Positions 13,260 through 29,904 of a stretch of DNA of 64,000 bases are shown here, in pieces. Source of the DNA: Panulirus ornatus. Lineage: Eukaryota; Arthropoda; Malacostraca; Decapoda; Palinuridae. A program made the translations under genes and the position numbers. The notes beneath the pieces were generated by a model that made no database searches, was not told where the DNA came from, and saw nothing but the letters and a program-made list of their open reading frames with translations. The DNA is taken from NCBI RefSeq assembly GCF_036320965.1, contig NC_092225.1, forward strand, positions 34,818,387 to 34,882,386. Direction: 5' to 3'. The stretch's first letter is position 1, and every line of letters starts with the position of its first letter.

Positions 13260-15645
13260 GACGAGAGTCAGGAAAGATAGGAGAGGGAGGATTGGATTGG
13301 GAGTCATGCAGGACAGGAAGGAGATGCCTGGGACTAGAGTCAGGCAGTAAAGGAGAGAAATGTTTGGGACGAGAGTCAGGTAGGACAGGAGAGAGATTCA
13401 TGGGACGAGAGTCAGGCAGGACAGGAGAGAGAGGCTTGGGACGAGAGTCAGGCAAGACATGAGAGAGAGGCTTGGGACGTGAATCAGGCATGGTGGGAGA
13501 GAGAGGATAAGGACGAGTGTCAGGCAGGTCTGGAGAGAGAGCTAGGGGCAATAGTCAGCCTGGGTAGGAGAGAGGAGCTCGGGAAGAGAGTCAGGCAGGG
13601 CAGGAGAGAGAGGCTTGGGACAAGAGTTCAGGCAGGACAGGACAGGGAGTCTTGGGACGAGCGTCAGGGAGGACAGGAGAAAGAGGCTTAGGACGACAGT
13701 CTGGAAGGACAAGAGAGAGAATCTTGGGACGAGAATCAGGCAGGACTGGAGAGAAATGTTTGGGACGAGAGTCAGGTAGGAGAGGAGAGAGAGGCATGGG
13801 ACGAGAGTCATGCAGGACAGGAGAGCGAGGCTTGGGACGTGAGTCAGGGAGGACAGGAGAAAGAGGCTTAGGACGACAGTCAGGAAGGACAGGAGAGAGA
13901 ATCTTGGGACGGGAGTCAGGCAGGACTGGAGAGAGAGGCTTGGGACGAGAGGCAGGCAGGACCGGAGAGAGAGGCATGGGAAGAGAGTCAGGCAGGCCAG
14001 GAGAGAGAGAGTTGGGACGAGAGTCAGGATGGAAAGGAGAGAGAGGTTTGGGGCGAGAGTCAGGCAGGACAGGAGAGAGAGGCTTGGGACGAGAGTCAGG
14101 TAGGACAGGAGAGAGAGGTTTGGGACGACCGTCAGGAAGGACAGGAGAGAGTCTCAGGCAGGAAAGGAAAGAGAGCCATGGGGCGAGAATCAGGCAGGAC
14201 AGGATAGATAGGCTTGGAACGTGAGTCAGGCAATTCAGGAGAGAGAGGGTTGGGACGAGAGTCAGGCAGATTAGGAGATAGAGGCCTGGGACGAGTGTCA
14301 TGCAGGACAGGAGAGCGAGGCTTGGGACGAGAGTCAGGGAGGACAGGCGAAATAGGCGTAGGACGAGATTCAGGCAGGACAGGAGAGAGAGGCTTGGGAC
14401 GAGAGTCAGGTAGGACAGGAGAGAGAGGCTTGGGACGACAGTCAGGAAGGACAGGAGAGAGAGTCTTGGGACGAGAGTCAGGTAGGGCAGGAAAGAGAGG
14501 CTTGGGACGAGAGTCAGCCATGAAAGGGGAGAGAGGTTTGGGACCAGAATCGTACAGGGTAGGAGAGAGGGGCTTCGTACGAGAGGCAGGCAAGACAGGA
14601 GGGAGAGTCTTGGGACGAGAGTCAGGCAGGACACGAGAATGATGCTTCGGATAAGAATCAGGCTGGAGAAAAGAGAGAGGCATGTGACGAGAGTCAGGTA
14701 GGACAGGAGAGAGAGCCTTCGGACGAGAGTTAGGCAGGACTGGAGAGAGAGAGGATTGAGACGAGAGTCAGGCAAGAAAGGAGAGAGACCCTTGGGACGA
14801 GAGTCAGACAGGACAGGAGAGAAACGCTTGGGACGAAAGTCATTCGGGACAGGAGTGAAAGGCCTGGGACGAGATTCAGGCGCGATAGGAGAGAGATGCT
14901 TGGGACGAGAGTCAGGCACGACAGGAGAGAGGAGCTTGCGGCGAGAATCATGCTGGACCGAAGAGAGAAGGTTGGAACGAGAGTCAGGCTAGACAGGAGA
15001 GAGAGGGCTGGGACGAGAGTCATGCAGGACAGGAGTGAGAGGCTTGAGACGAGAGGCAGGGAGGACAGAGGAGAGAGGCTTGGGACTAGAGTCAGGCAGG
15101 TTAGGAGAGAATGGCTTGGGACGAGAGTCAGGGAAGAAGGAGAAAGAGGCTTATGACAAGAGTTAGGCAGGACAGGCGAGAGAGGTTTGGAACGAGACTA
15201 AGGTAGGACAGGAGAGAGATGCTTGTGACGAGAATCTGGCAGGACAGGAGAATGAGGCTTGGGACGAAAATCAGGCAGGACAGGAGAGATAGGCTTGGGA
15301 CGAAAATCAGGCAGAAGATAGATAAACTTGGGACGAGAGTCAGGTAGGACAGGAGAGGCTTAGGACGAGAGTAAGGCAGGACAAGAGAGAAAAGCATGGG
15401 AGGAGAGTCAGGCAGGACAGGAGAGAGAGGCTTGAGACCGAGTCAGGCAGGATAGGATATATAGGCTTGGGACGAGAATCAGGCAGGACTGGTGAGAGAA
15501 AGGCTTGTGACGAGAGTCAGGCAGGATAGGAGAGAGACGCTGGGGACGAGAGTCAGGCAGGACAGGAGAGATAGCCTTTGGACGATAGTCAGGCAGGACA
15601 GGAGAGAGACACTTGGAACAAGGGTCATGCAGGACAGGAGAGAGA
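11380..15645 (+). repeat. 4.3-kb higher-order repeat, copy 1 (4,256 bp)
   Basis: The unit order from about 11,390 recurs at +4,256 bp up to about 14,130 (checkpoints 11,425/15,681, 11,664/15,920, 12,375/16,631, 13,089/17,345, 13,591/17,847). It recurs at +4,307 bp afterwards (14,214/18,521, 14,730/19,037, 15,492/19,799). The 51-bp change in offset is a deletion in this copy near 14,145, where copy 2 has an extra 'cttgggacgagagacagg' stretch. Point differences from copy 2 are sparse by eye. The left edge near 11,380 is a fusion junction: the sequence before it does not match that before 15,640. Confidence 0.85.
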
Positions 15646-18600
15646 GGCCTGGTACTAGAGTCAGGCATGAGAGGAGAGAGATGCTTGGGACGAGAGTCAG
15701 ATCGGCAGGAGAGAGGCTTGGGAGGAGAGTCAGGCAGGACAGGAGAGACAGGCTTGGTACGACAGGCAGTCAGGAAAGGAAAGAGAGTCTTCGGACGAGA
15801 GTCAGGCAGGACAGGAGAGACAGGCTTGGGACAGAGTCAGGCAGGACAGGAGAGAGAGGCTTGGGACGACCGTCAGGAAGGACAGGAGAGAGAGTCTTGG
15901 GACGAGAGTCAGTCAGGATATGAGAGAGAGGCTTGGGAGGAGAGTCAGGAAGGAAAGTAGAAAGAGCCATGGGACGAGAGTCAGGCAGGACAGGAAAGAG
16001 AGGCTTGGGACGAGAGTCAGGCATGAAAGGGGAGAGAGGTTTGGGACCAGAATCGTACAGGGTAGGAGAAAGGGGCTTCGTACGAGAGGCAGGCAAGACA
16101 GGAGGGAGAGTCTTGTGACGAGAGTCAGGCAGGACACGAGAATGATGCTTCGGATAAGAGTCAGGCTGGAGAAAAGAGAGAGGCATGTGACGAGAGTCAG
16201 GTTGGACAGGAGAGAGAGTCTTCGGACGAGAGTTAGGCAGGACTGGAGAGAGAGAGGATTGAGACGAGAGTCAGGCAAGAAAGGAGAGAGACCCTTGGGA
16301 CGAGAGTCAGACAGGACAGGAGAGAAACGCTTGGGACGAAAGTCATTCGGGACAGGAGAGAGAGGCCTGGGACGAGATTCAGGCGGGATAGGAGAGAGAT
16401 GCTTGGGACGAGAGTCAGGCACGACAGGAGAGAGGAGCTTGCGACGAGAATCATGCTGGACCGAAGAGAGAGGGTTGGAACGAGAGTCAGGCTAGACAGG
16501 AGAGAGAGGGCTGGGACGAGAGTCATGCAGGACAGGAGTGAGAGGCTTGAGACGAGAGGCAGGCAGGACAGAGGAGAGAGGCTTGGGACTAGAGTCAGGC
16601 AGGTTAGGAGAGAAGGGCTTGGGACGAGAGTCAGGGAAGTAGGAGAAAGAGGCTTCTGACAAGAGTTAGGCAGGACAGGCGAGAGAGGTTTGGAACGAGA
16701 CTAAGGTAGGATAGGAGAGAGATGCTTGTGACGAGAATCTGGCAGGACAGGAGAATGAGGCTTGGGACGAAAATCAGGCAGGACAGGAGAGATAGGCTTG
16801 TGACGAAAATCAGGTAGAAGATAGATATACTTGGGACGAGAGTCAGGTAGGACAGGAGAGAGAGGCTTAGGACGAGAGTAAGGCAGGACAAGAGAGAAAA
16901 GCATGGGAGGAGAGTCAGGCAGGACAGGAGAGAGAGGCTTGAGACCGAGTCAGGCAGGATAGGATATATAGGCTTGGGACGAGAATCAGGCAGGACTGGT
17001 GAGAGAAAGGCTTGTGACGAGAGTCAGGCAGGATAGGAGAGAGACGCTGGGGACGAGAGTCAGGCAGGACAGGAGAGATAGCCTTTGGACGATAGTCAGG
17101 CAGGACAGGAGAGAGACACTTGGAACAAGGGTCATGCAGGACAGGAGAGAGAGGCCTGGTACTAGAGTCAGGCAGGAGAGGAGAGAGAGGCTTGGGACGA
17201 GAGTCAGATCGGCAGGAGAGAGGCTTGGGAGGAGAGTCAGGCCGAGTAAGAGAGTGGGGCTTGGGAGGAGAGTCAGGCAGGACAGGAGAGACAGGCTTGG
17301 TACGACAGGCAGGCAGGAAAGGAAAGAGAGTCTTCGGACGAGAGTCAGGCAGGACAGGAGAGACAGGCTTGGGACAGAGTCAGGCAGGACAGGAGAGAGA
17401 GGCTTGGAATGAGAGTCAGGCAGGAGATGACAGAAAGGCTTGGGACGAGAATCAGGCAGGACATGAAAGAAAGGCTGGAGCCGAGAGACAGGCAGGACAG
17501 GAGAGAGAGTCTTTGGACGAGAGTCAGGAAAGATAGGAGAGGGAGGATTGGATTGGGAGTCATGCAGGACAGGAAGGAGATGCCTGGGACTAGAGTCAGG
17601 CAGTAAAGGAGAGAAATGTTTGGGACGAGAGTCAGGTAGGACAGGAGAGAGAGGCATGGGACGAGAGTCAGGCAGGACAGGAGAGAGAGGCTTGGGACGA
17701 GAGTCAGGCAAGACATGAGAGAGAGGCTTGGGACGTGAATCAGGCAGGGTGGGAGAGAGAGGATAAGGACGAGTGTCAGGCAGGTCTGGAGAGAGAGCTA
17801 GGGGCAATAGTCAGCCTGGGTAGGAGAGAGGAGCTCGGGAAGAGAGTCAGGCAGGGCAGGAGAGAGAGGCTTGGGACAAGAGTTCAGGCAGGACAGGACA
17901 GGGAGTCTTGGGACGAGCGTCAGGGAGGACAGGAGAAAGAGGCTTAGGACGACAGTCTGGAAGGACAAGAGAGAGAATCTTGGGACGAGAGTCAGGCAGG
18001 ACTGGAGAGAAATGTTTGGGACGAGAGTCAGGTAGGAGAGGAGAGAGAGGCATGGGACGAGAGTCATGCAGGACAGGAGAGCGAGGCTTGGGACGTGAGT
18101 CAGGGAGGACAGGAGAAAGAGGCTTAGGACGACAGTCAGGAAGGACAGGAGAGAGAATCTTGGGACGGGAGTCAGGCAGGACTGGAGAGAGAGGCTTGGG
18201 ACGAGAGGCAGGCAGGACCGGAGAGAGAGGCATGGGAAGAGAGTCAGGCAGGCCAGGAGAGAGAGAGTTGGGACGAGAGTCAGGATGGAAAGGAGAGAGA
18301 GGTTTGGGGCGAGAGTCAGGCAGGACAGGAGAGAGAGGCTTGGGACGAGAGTCAGGTAGGACAGGAGAGAGAGGTTTGGGACGAGACGTCAGGAAGGACA
18401 GGAGACAGAGTCTTGGGACGAGAGACAGGCAGGACATGAGAGAGATGCTTGGGAGGAGAATCAGGCAGGAAAGGAGAGAGAGCCATGGGGCGAGAGTCAG
18501 GCAGGACAGGATAGAGAGGCTTGGGACGTGAGTCAGGCAATTCAGGAGAGAGAGGGTTGGGACGAGAGTCAGGCAGATTAGGAGATAGAGGCCTGGGACG

Positions 18601-19952
18601 AGTGTCATGCAGGACAGGAGAGCGAGGCTTGGGACGAGAGTCAGGGAGGACAGGCGAAATAGGCGTAGGACGAGATTCAGGCAGGACAGGAGAGAGAGGC
18701 TTGGGACGAGAGTCAGGTAGGACAGGAGAGAGAGGCTTGGGACGACAGTCAGGAAGGACAGGAGAGAGAGTCTTGGGACGAGAGTCAGGTAGGGCAGGAA
18801 AGAGAGGCTTGGGACGAGAGTCAGCCATGAAAGGGGAGAGAGGTTTGGGACCAGAATCGTACAGGGTAGGAGAGAGGGGCTTCGTACGAGAGGCAGGCAA
18901 GACAGGAGGGAGAGTCTTGGGACGAGAGTCAGGCAGGACACGAGAATGATGCTTCGGATAAGAATCAGGCTGGAGAAAAGAGAGAGGCATGTGACGAGAG
19001 TCAGGTAGGACAGGAGAGAGAGCCTTCGGACGAGAGTTAGGCAGGACTGGAGAGAGAGAGGATTGAGACGAGAGTCAGGCAAGAAAGGAGAGAGACCCTT
19101 GGGACGAGAGTCAGACAGGACAGGAGAGAAACGCTTGGGACGAAAGTCATTCGGGACAGGAGTGAAAGGCCTGGGACGAGATTCAGGCGGGATAGGAGAG
19201 AGATGCTTGGGACGAGAGTCAGGCACGACAGGAGAGAGGAGCTTGCGACGAGAATCATGCTGGACCGAAGAGAGAAGGTTGGAACGAGAGTCAGGCTAGA
19301 CAGGAGAGAGAGGGCTGGGACGAGAGTCATGCAGAACAGGAGTGAAAGGCTTGAGGAGAGAGGCAGGGAGGACAGAGGAGAGAGGCTTGGGACAAGAGTC
19401 AGGCAGGTTAGGAGAGAATGGCTTGGGACGAGAGTCAGGGAAGAAGGAGAAAGAGGCTTCTGACAAGAGTTAGGCAGGACAGGCGAGAGAGGTTTGGAAC
19501 GAGACTAATGTAGGACAGGAGAGAGATGCTTGTGACGAGAATCTGGCAGGACAGGAGAATGAGGCTTGGGACGAAAATCAGGCAGGACAGGAGAGATAGG
19601 CTTGGGACGAAAATCAGGCAGAAGATAGATAAACTTGGGACGAGAGTCAGGTAGGACAGGAGGGGCTTAGGACGAGAGTAAGGCAGGACAAGAGAGAAAA
19701 GCATTTGAAGAGAGTCAGGCAGGACAGGAGAGAGAGGCTTGAGACCGAGTCAGGCAGGATAGGATATATAGGCTTGGGACGAGAATCAGGCAGGACTGGT
19801 GAGAGAAAGGCTTGTGACGAGAGTCAGGCAGGATAGGAGAGAGACGCTGGGGACGAGAGTCAGGCAGGACAGGAGAGATAGTCTTTGGAAGATAGTCAGG
19901 CAGGACAGGAGAGAGACACTTGGAACAAGGGTCATGCAGGACAGGAGAGAGA
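15646..19952 (+). repeat. 4.3-kb higher-order repeat, copy 2 (4,307 bp)
   Basis: This is the full-length version of the HOR, retaining the 51 bp missing from copy 1 (around 18,400-18,450). It aligns to copy 3 at +4,307 bp (15,770/20,077, 15,920/20,227, 16,233/20,540, 16,701/21,008, 17,120/21,427). It also contains an internal sub-duplication: the variant series at 15,492-16,659 and that at 16,999-17,412 share units at a 1,507-bp spacing. The same 1,507-bp spacing recurs in copy 3 (19,799 and 21,306). Confidence 0.85.
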
Positions 19953-22173
19953 GGCCTGGTACTAGAGTCAGGCAGGAGAGGAGAGAGATGCTTGGGACGA
20001 GAGTCAGATCGGCAGGAGAGAGGCTTGGGAGGAGAGTCAGGCAGGACAGGAGAGACAGGCTTGGTACGACAGGCAGTCAGGAAAGGAAAGAGAGTCTTCG
20101 GACGAGAGTCAGGCAGGACTGGAGAGACAGGCTTGGGACAGAGTCAGGCAGGACAGGAGAGAGAGGCTTGGGACGGCCGTCAGGAAGGACAGGAGAGAGA
20201 GTCTTGGGACGAGAGTCAGGCAGGATATGAGAGAGAGGCTTGGGAGGAGAGTCAGGAAGGAAAGTAGAAAGAGCCATGGGACGAGAGTCAGGCAGGACAG
20301 GAAAGAGAGGCTTGGGACGAGAGTCAGGCATGAAAGGGGAGAGAGGTTTGGGACCAGAATCGTACAGGGTAGGAGAAAGGGGCTTCGTACGAGAGGCAGG
20401 CAAGACAGGAGGGAGAGTCTTGTGACGAGAGTCAGGCAGGACACGAGAATGATGCTTCGGATAAGAGTCAGGCTGGAGAAAAGAGAGAGGCATGTGACGA
20501 GAGTCAGGTTGGACAGGAGAGAGAGTCTTCGGACGAGAGTTAGGCAGGACTGGAGAGAGAGAGGATTGAGACGAGAGTCAGGCAAGAAAGGAGAGAGACC
20601 CTTGGGACGAGAGTCAGACAGAACAGGAGAGAAACGCTTGGGACGAAAGTCATTCGGGACAGGAGAGAGAGGCCTGGGACGAGATTCAGGCGGGATAGGA
20701 GAGAGATGCTTGGGACGAGAGTCAGGCACGACAGGAGAGAGGAGCTTGCGACGAGAATCATGCTGGACCGAAGAGAGAAGGTTGGAACGAGAGTCAGGCT
20801 AGACAGGAGAGAGAGGGCTGGGACGAGAGTCATGCAGGACAGGAGTGAGAGGCTTGAGACGAGAGGCAGGCAGGACAGAGGAGAGAGGCTTGGGACTAGA
20901 GTCAGGCAGGTTAGGAGAGAAGGGCTTGGGACGAGAGTCAGGGAAGTAGGAGAAAGAGGCTTCTGACAAGAGTTAGGCAGGACAGGCGAGAGAGGTTTGG
21001 AACGAGACTAAGGTAGGATAGGAGAGAGATGCTTGTGACGAGAATCTGGCAGGACAGGAGAATGAGGCTTGGGACGAAAATCAGGCAGGACAGGAGAGAT
21101 AGGCTTGTGACGAAAATCAGGTAGAAGATAGATATACTTGGGACGAGAGTCAGGTAGGACAGGAGAGAGAGGCTTAGGACGAGAGTAAGGCAGGACAAGA
21201 GAGAAAAGCATGGGAGGAGAGTCAGGCAGGACAGGAGAGAGAGGCTTGAGACCGAGTCAGGCAGGATAGGATATATAGGCTTGGGACGAGAATCAGGCAG
21301 GACTGGTGAGAGAAAGGCTTGTGACGAGAGTCAGGCAGGATAGGAGAGAGACGCTGGGGACGAGAGTCAGGCAGGACAGGAGAGATAGCCTTTGGACGAT
21401 AGTCAGGCAGGACAGGAGAGAGACACTTGGAACAAGGGTCATGCAGGACAGGAGAGAGAGGCCTGGTACTAGAGTCAGGCAGGAGAGGATGCTTGGGACG
21501 AGAGTCAGATCGGCAGGAGAGAGGCTTGGGAGGAGAGTCAGGCCGAGTAAGAGAGTGGGGCTTGGGAGGAGAGTCAGGCAGGACAGGAGAGACAGGCTTG
21601 GTACGACAGGCAGTCAGGAAAGGAAAGAGAGTCTTCGGACGAGAGTCAGGCAGGACAGGAGAGACAGGCTTGGGACAGAGTCAGGCAGGACAGGAGAGAG
21701 ATTCTTGGAATGAGAGTCAGGCAGGAGATGACAGAAAGGCTTGGGACGAGAATCAGGCAGGACATGAAAGAAAGGCTGGAGCCGAGAGACAGGCAGGACA
21801 GGAGAGAGAGTCTTTGGACGAGAGTCAGGAAAGATAGGAGAGGGAGGATTGGATTGGGAGTCATGCAGGACAGGAAGGAGATGCCTGGGACTAGAGTCAG
21901 GCAGTAAAGGAGAGAAATGTTTGGGACGAGAGTCAGGTAGGACAGGAGAGAGAGGCATGGGACGAGAGTCAGGCAGGACAGGAGAGAGAGGCTTGGGACG
22001 AGAGTCAGGCAAGACATGAGAGAGAGGCTTGGGACGTGAATCAGGCAGGGTGGGAGAGAGAGGATAAGGACGAGTGTCAGGCAGGTCTGGAGAGAGAGCT
22101 AGGGGCAATAGTCAGCCTGGGTAGGAGAGAGGAGCTCGGGAAGAGAGTCAGGCAGGGCAGGAGAGAGAGGCTT
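19953..22173 (+). repeat. 4.3-kb higher-order repeat, copy 3 (partial)
   Basis: This copy matches copy 2 at +4,307 bp until about 21,488. There a 6-bp loss ('gaggatgcttggg' in place of the longer form near 17,174) changes the offset to +4,301, confirmed at 17,409/21,710 and 17,870/22,171. At 22,171-22,177 the alignment jumps from position 17,870 to 18,412 of copy 2. This skips 542 bp, about 15 units, and the sequence turns error-rich at the same place. The copy is therefore truncated, or the assembly switches source here. Confidence 0.82.
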
Positions 22174-27540
<5,367 letters not shown>

Positions 27541-28150
27541 GAGAGAGGCTATGGACGAAAGTTAGGCAGGACAGGAGAGAGGGGCTGGAGACGAGAGCCA
27601 GGCAGGGCAGGAGATAGAGGCATGGGACGAGAGTCAGGGAGGTCAGGAGAGAGAGGCTTAGGACGAGTGTCGTGCAAAATGGGAGAGAGAGGCTTGGGAC
27701 TAGAGTCAGGCAGATCAGGAGAGAGAGGCTTAGGATGAGAGTCAGGCTAGACAGAAGAGAGAAGCATGGACAAAATTCAGGCAGGACAGGAGAGTGAGGT
27801 TGGGACGAGAGTCAGGTAAGAGAGGGGAGAGAGGCTTAAAACGAGAGTCAGGCATGGCAGGAGAGAGAGGCTTAGGGCGAGAGTCAAGCAGGACAGGAGA
27901 GAAAGGCTTTGGACGAGAGTCAGGAAGGACAGGAGAGGAAGGATTGGATCGAGAGTCATGCAGGACAGGAAAGAGAGGTCTGGGACTAGAGTCAGGCAGA
28001 ACAGGAGAGAGAGTCTTGGGACGAGAGGCACGTAGGACAGGAGAGAGAGGCATGGGACGAGAGTCAGGCAGGACAGGAGAGAGAGGCTTAGGACGAGAGT
28101 CAGGCAAGACAGCAGAAAGAGGTTTGGGACGAGAGTCAGGCAGGGTGGGA
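27541..28150 (+). repeat. Clean satellite island between error-rich zones
   Basis: This is about 600 bp of near-regular 36-bp units with few indels, containing ordinary variants such as 'gattggatcgagagtcatgc' near 27,943. It separates two stretches with many deletions. It shows that the error-rich texture is patchy on a sub-kilobase scale. Confidence 0.8.
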
Positions 28151-29885
28151 GAGAGAGGATTGGACGAGAGTCAGGCAGGACGGAGAGAGAGCTTGTGACG
28201 AGAGTCAGGCAGGGTAGGGAAGAGAGGCTTGGGAAGATAGGCAAGGAAGGGAGAGAGAGGCTGGAACGAGAGTTAGGCAGAACTGGAAGAGGTTGGGACG
28301 AGAGTCAGGCAGGTAGGAGAGAGGGATTCGGATGGGGAATCAGGCAGGCAAGATAGAGAGGCTTAGGACGAGAGTCAGGCAGGACAGAAGAGAGAAGCTG
28401 GGGCGAGAGTCAGCAGGACAGGAGAGAGAGCTTGGACGAGAGTCAGGTGGGGGAAAGGGGAGAGAGGCTGGGGGAGAGTCAGCAGGGCAGGAGAGAGAGG
28501 CTTGGGAGAGAGTCAGGTGGGCAGGAGAAAGGCTTGGGAGAGAGTTAGGAGGAAAAGAGAGAGATGGGACGAGAGTCAGCAGACAGGAGAGAGAGTTGGG
28601 ACGAGAGTCAGGTAGGAGAGAAGAAGGCTTGGACGAGAGTCAGGCAGACAGGAGAGAGAGGCTTGGGGCGGAGTCAGTCAGGACAGGAGAGAAGGTTCGA
28701 AGGGGAGTCAAGCAGATAGGAGAAGAGGCCTGGGACGAGATCAGGCAGGACAGGAAGGAGGGTTGGGACGAGAGCAGGGAGACAAAAGAAAGAGCTTGGA
28801 CGAGAGTCAGGCAGGCAGGAAAGAAAGGGCTGGGAGAGTCAGGCAGGGAAAGGGGAAAAGAGACTTGGGACGAGATCAGCAGGACAGGAGAGAGAGGCTT
28901 GGAAAACAGGCAGGGCCGGGAGAGAGAGGCTTGGACGAGAGTCAGGCAGGACAGAGAGAGAGGCTCGGACGAGAGTGGACGGAAGAAGAGAGGCTTGGGA
29001 CGAGAGTCAGGCCGGGTAAAAAAGGTGCTTGGCGAGAGTCAGGAGGATAGGAGAGAGAGGCTGGGACGAGAATCAAAGGGTAGGAGAGAAGAGGCTTGAC
29101 CAATTCCCGGGACAGGAGGAGAGGTCTTGACGAGAGTCAGGCAGGAAGAAAAGAGAGGCTTCGGGAGGGTTTTAAGGCAGATAGAAGAGAGAGGCTTGGG
29201 ACGAGAGTAGGCAGGACGGAGAGAAGTCTTGGACGAGAGTCAGGCAGGAAGGAGAGAGGCTGGAAAGAGAGTCAGGCAGGGCAGGAGAAGAGGGCTTGGA
29301 CGAGAGTCAGGCGGACAGGAGAGAGAGCTTGGGCGAGAGTCAGGCAAAAGGAAAAGAGGCATTGGGGAGAGTCAGGCAGGACAAGGGGAGGGGAGTTGGA
29401 GAGATATAAGGACAGAGGGAAAGAGGCTGGGAGAGATTCGGCAGGACAGGAGACGAGGTTTTTACGAGGTCAGGAGACAGGAGAGAAAGCTTGGGGCGAG
29501 AGTCAGGCAAGACAGGAAAGAGGCTTGGGACGAAGTCAGGGAAAGGAGAAAGAAGCTTTGGAAGAGTCAGGCAGACAGGAGAGAGAGGCTTGGGACGAGA
29601 TCAGTCGGAAGGAGGGAGAGAGGCTTAAACGAGAGTCAGGCAGAAGGAGAAGAGGCCCTTGGGCGAGATCAGGGAGGACAGGAGAGAAGGCTTTGGACGA
29701 GAGTCAGGAAAGGGCAGGAAGGGGGTTGGACGAGAGTCAGCAGGACAGGAAAGAGAAAGGCTGGGACTAGATCAGGCAGGGGAAGGAGTAGAGAGTCTGG
29801 GACGAGGAGGCACGAAAGGGCCGGAGGAGAGAGGCATGGACGAGAGTCAGCAGGACAGGAGAGAGAGCTTAGGACGAGAGTCAGG
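28151..29885 (+). repeat. Error-rich satellite zone 2
   Basis: These are satellite units with dense, mostly deletional, single-base irregularities (for example 'cttggacgag', 'gtcagcagg', 'gggagagtc') and occasional A-rich insertions such as 'gggtaaaaaaggtgcttgg' near 29,013. No insertion of foreign sequence is visible. Open frames here (for example 28,332-29,099 and 29,096-29,770) are mixtures of the three + strand satellite frames joined by frameshifts. Confidence 0.88.
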
Positions 29886-29904
29886 CAGGGCAGAGAAAGA
29901 GGCT

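Larger units (their letters stand above)
1..22173 (+). repeat. 36-bp satellite array, block 1 (clean units)
   Basis: The block is continuous head-to-tail copies of a 36-bp unit whose halves read gacaggagagagaggctt and gggacgagagtcaggcag. All copies seen have the same orientation and there is no unique sequence between them. The unit is G17 A11 C5 T3, so the + strand is 78% purine. Most units are exactly 36 bp. Recurrent variants are 34 bp (an 'ag' lost in the unit reading cttcggaccagtcagg, or the ctcggcaggagagagg form), 35 bp (cttgggaccgagtcagg) and 38 bp (caggtgagagaggggcttgg). These variants shift the reading frame and argue against coding. No start, splice or regulatory signal stands out. 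Individual units differ from consensus at a few positions, and variants recur in fixed order, which defines the higher-order repeats listed separately. Satellite identity is certain; the family name is not known to me. Confidence 0.97.
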
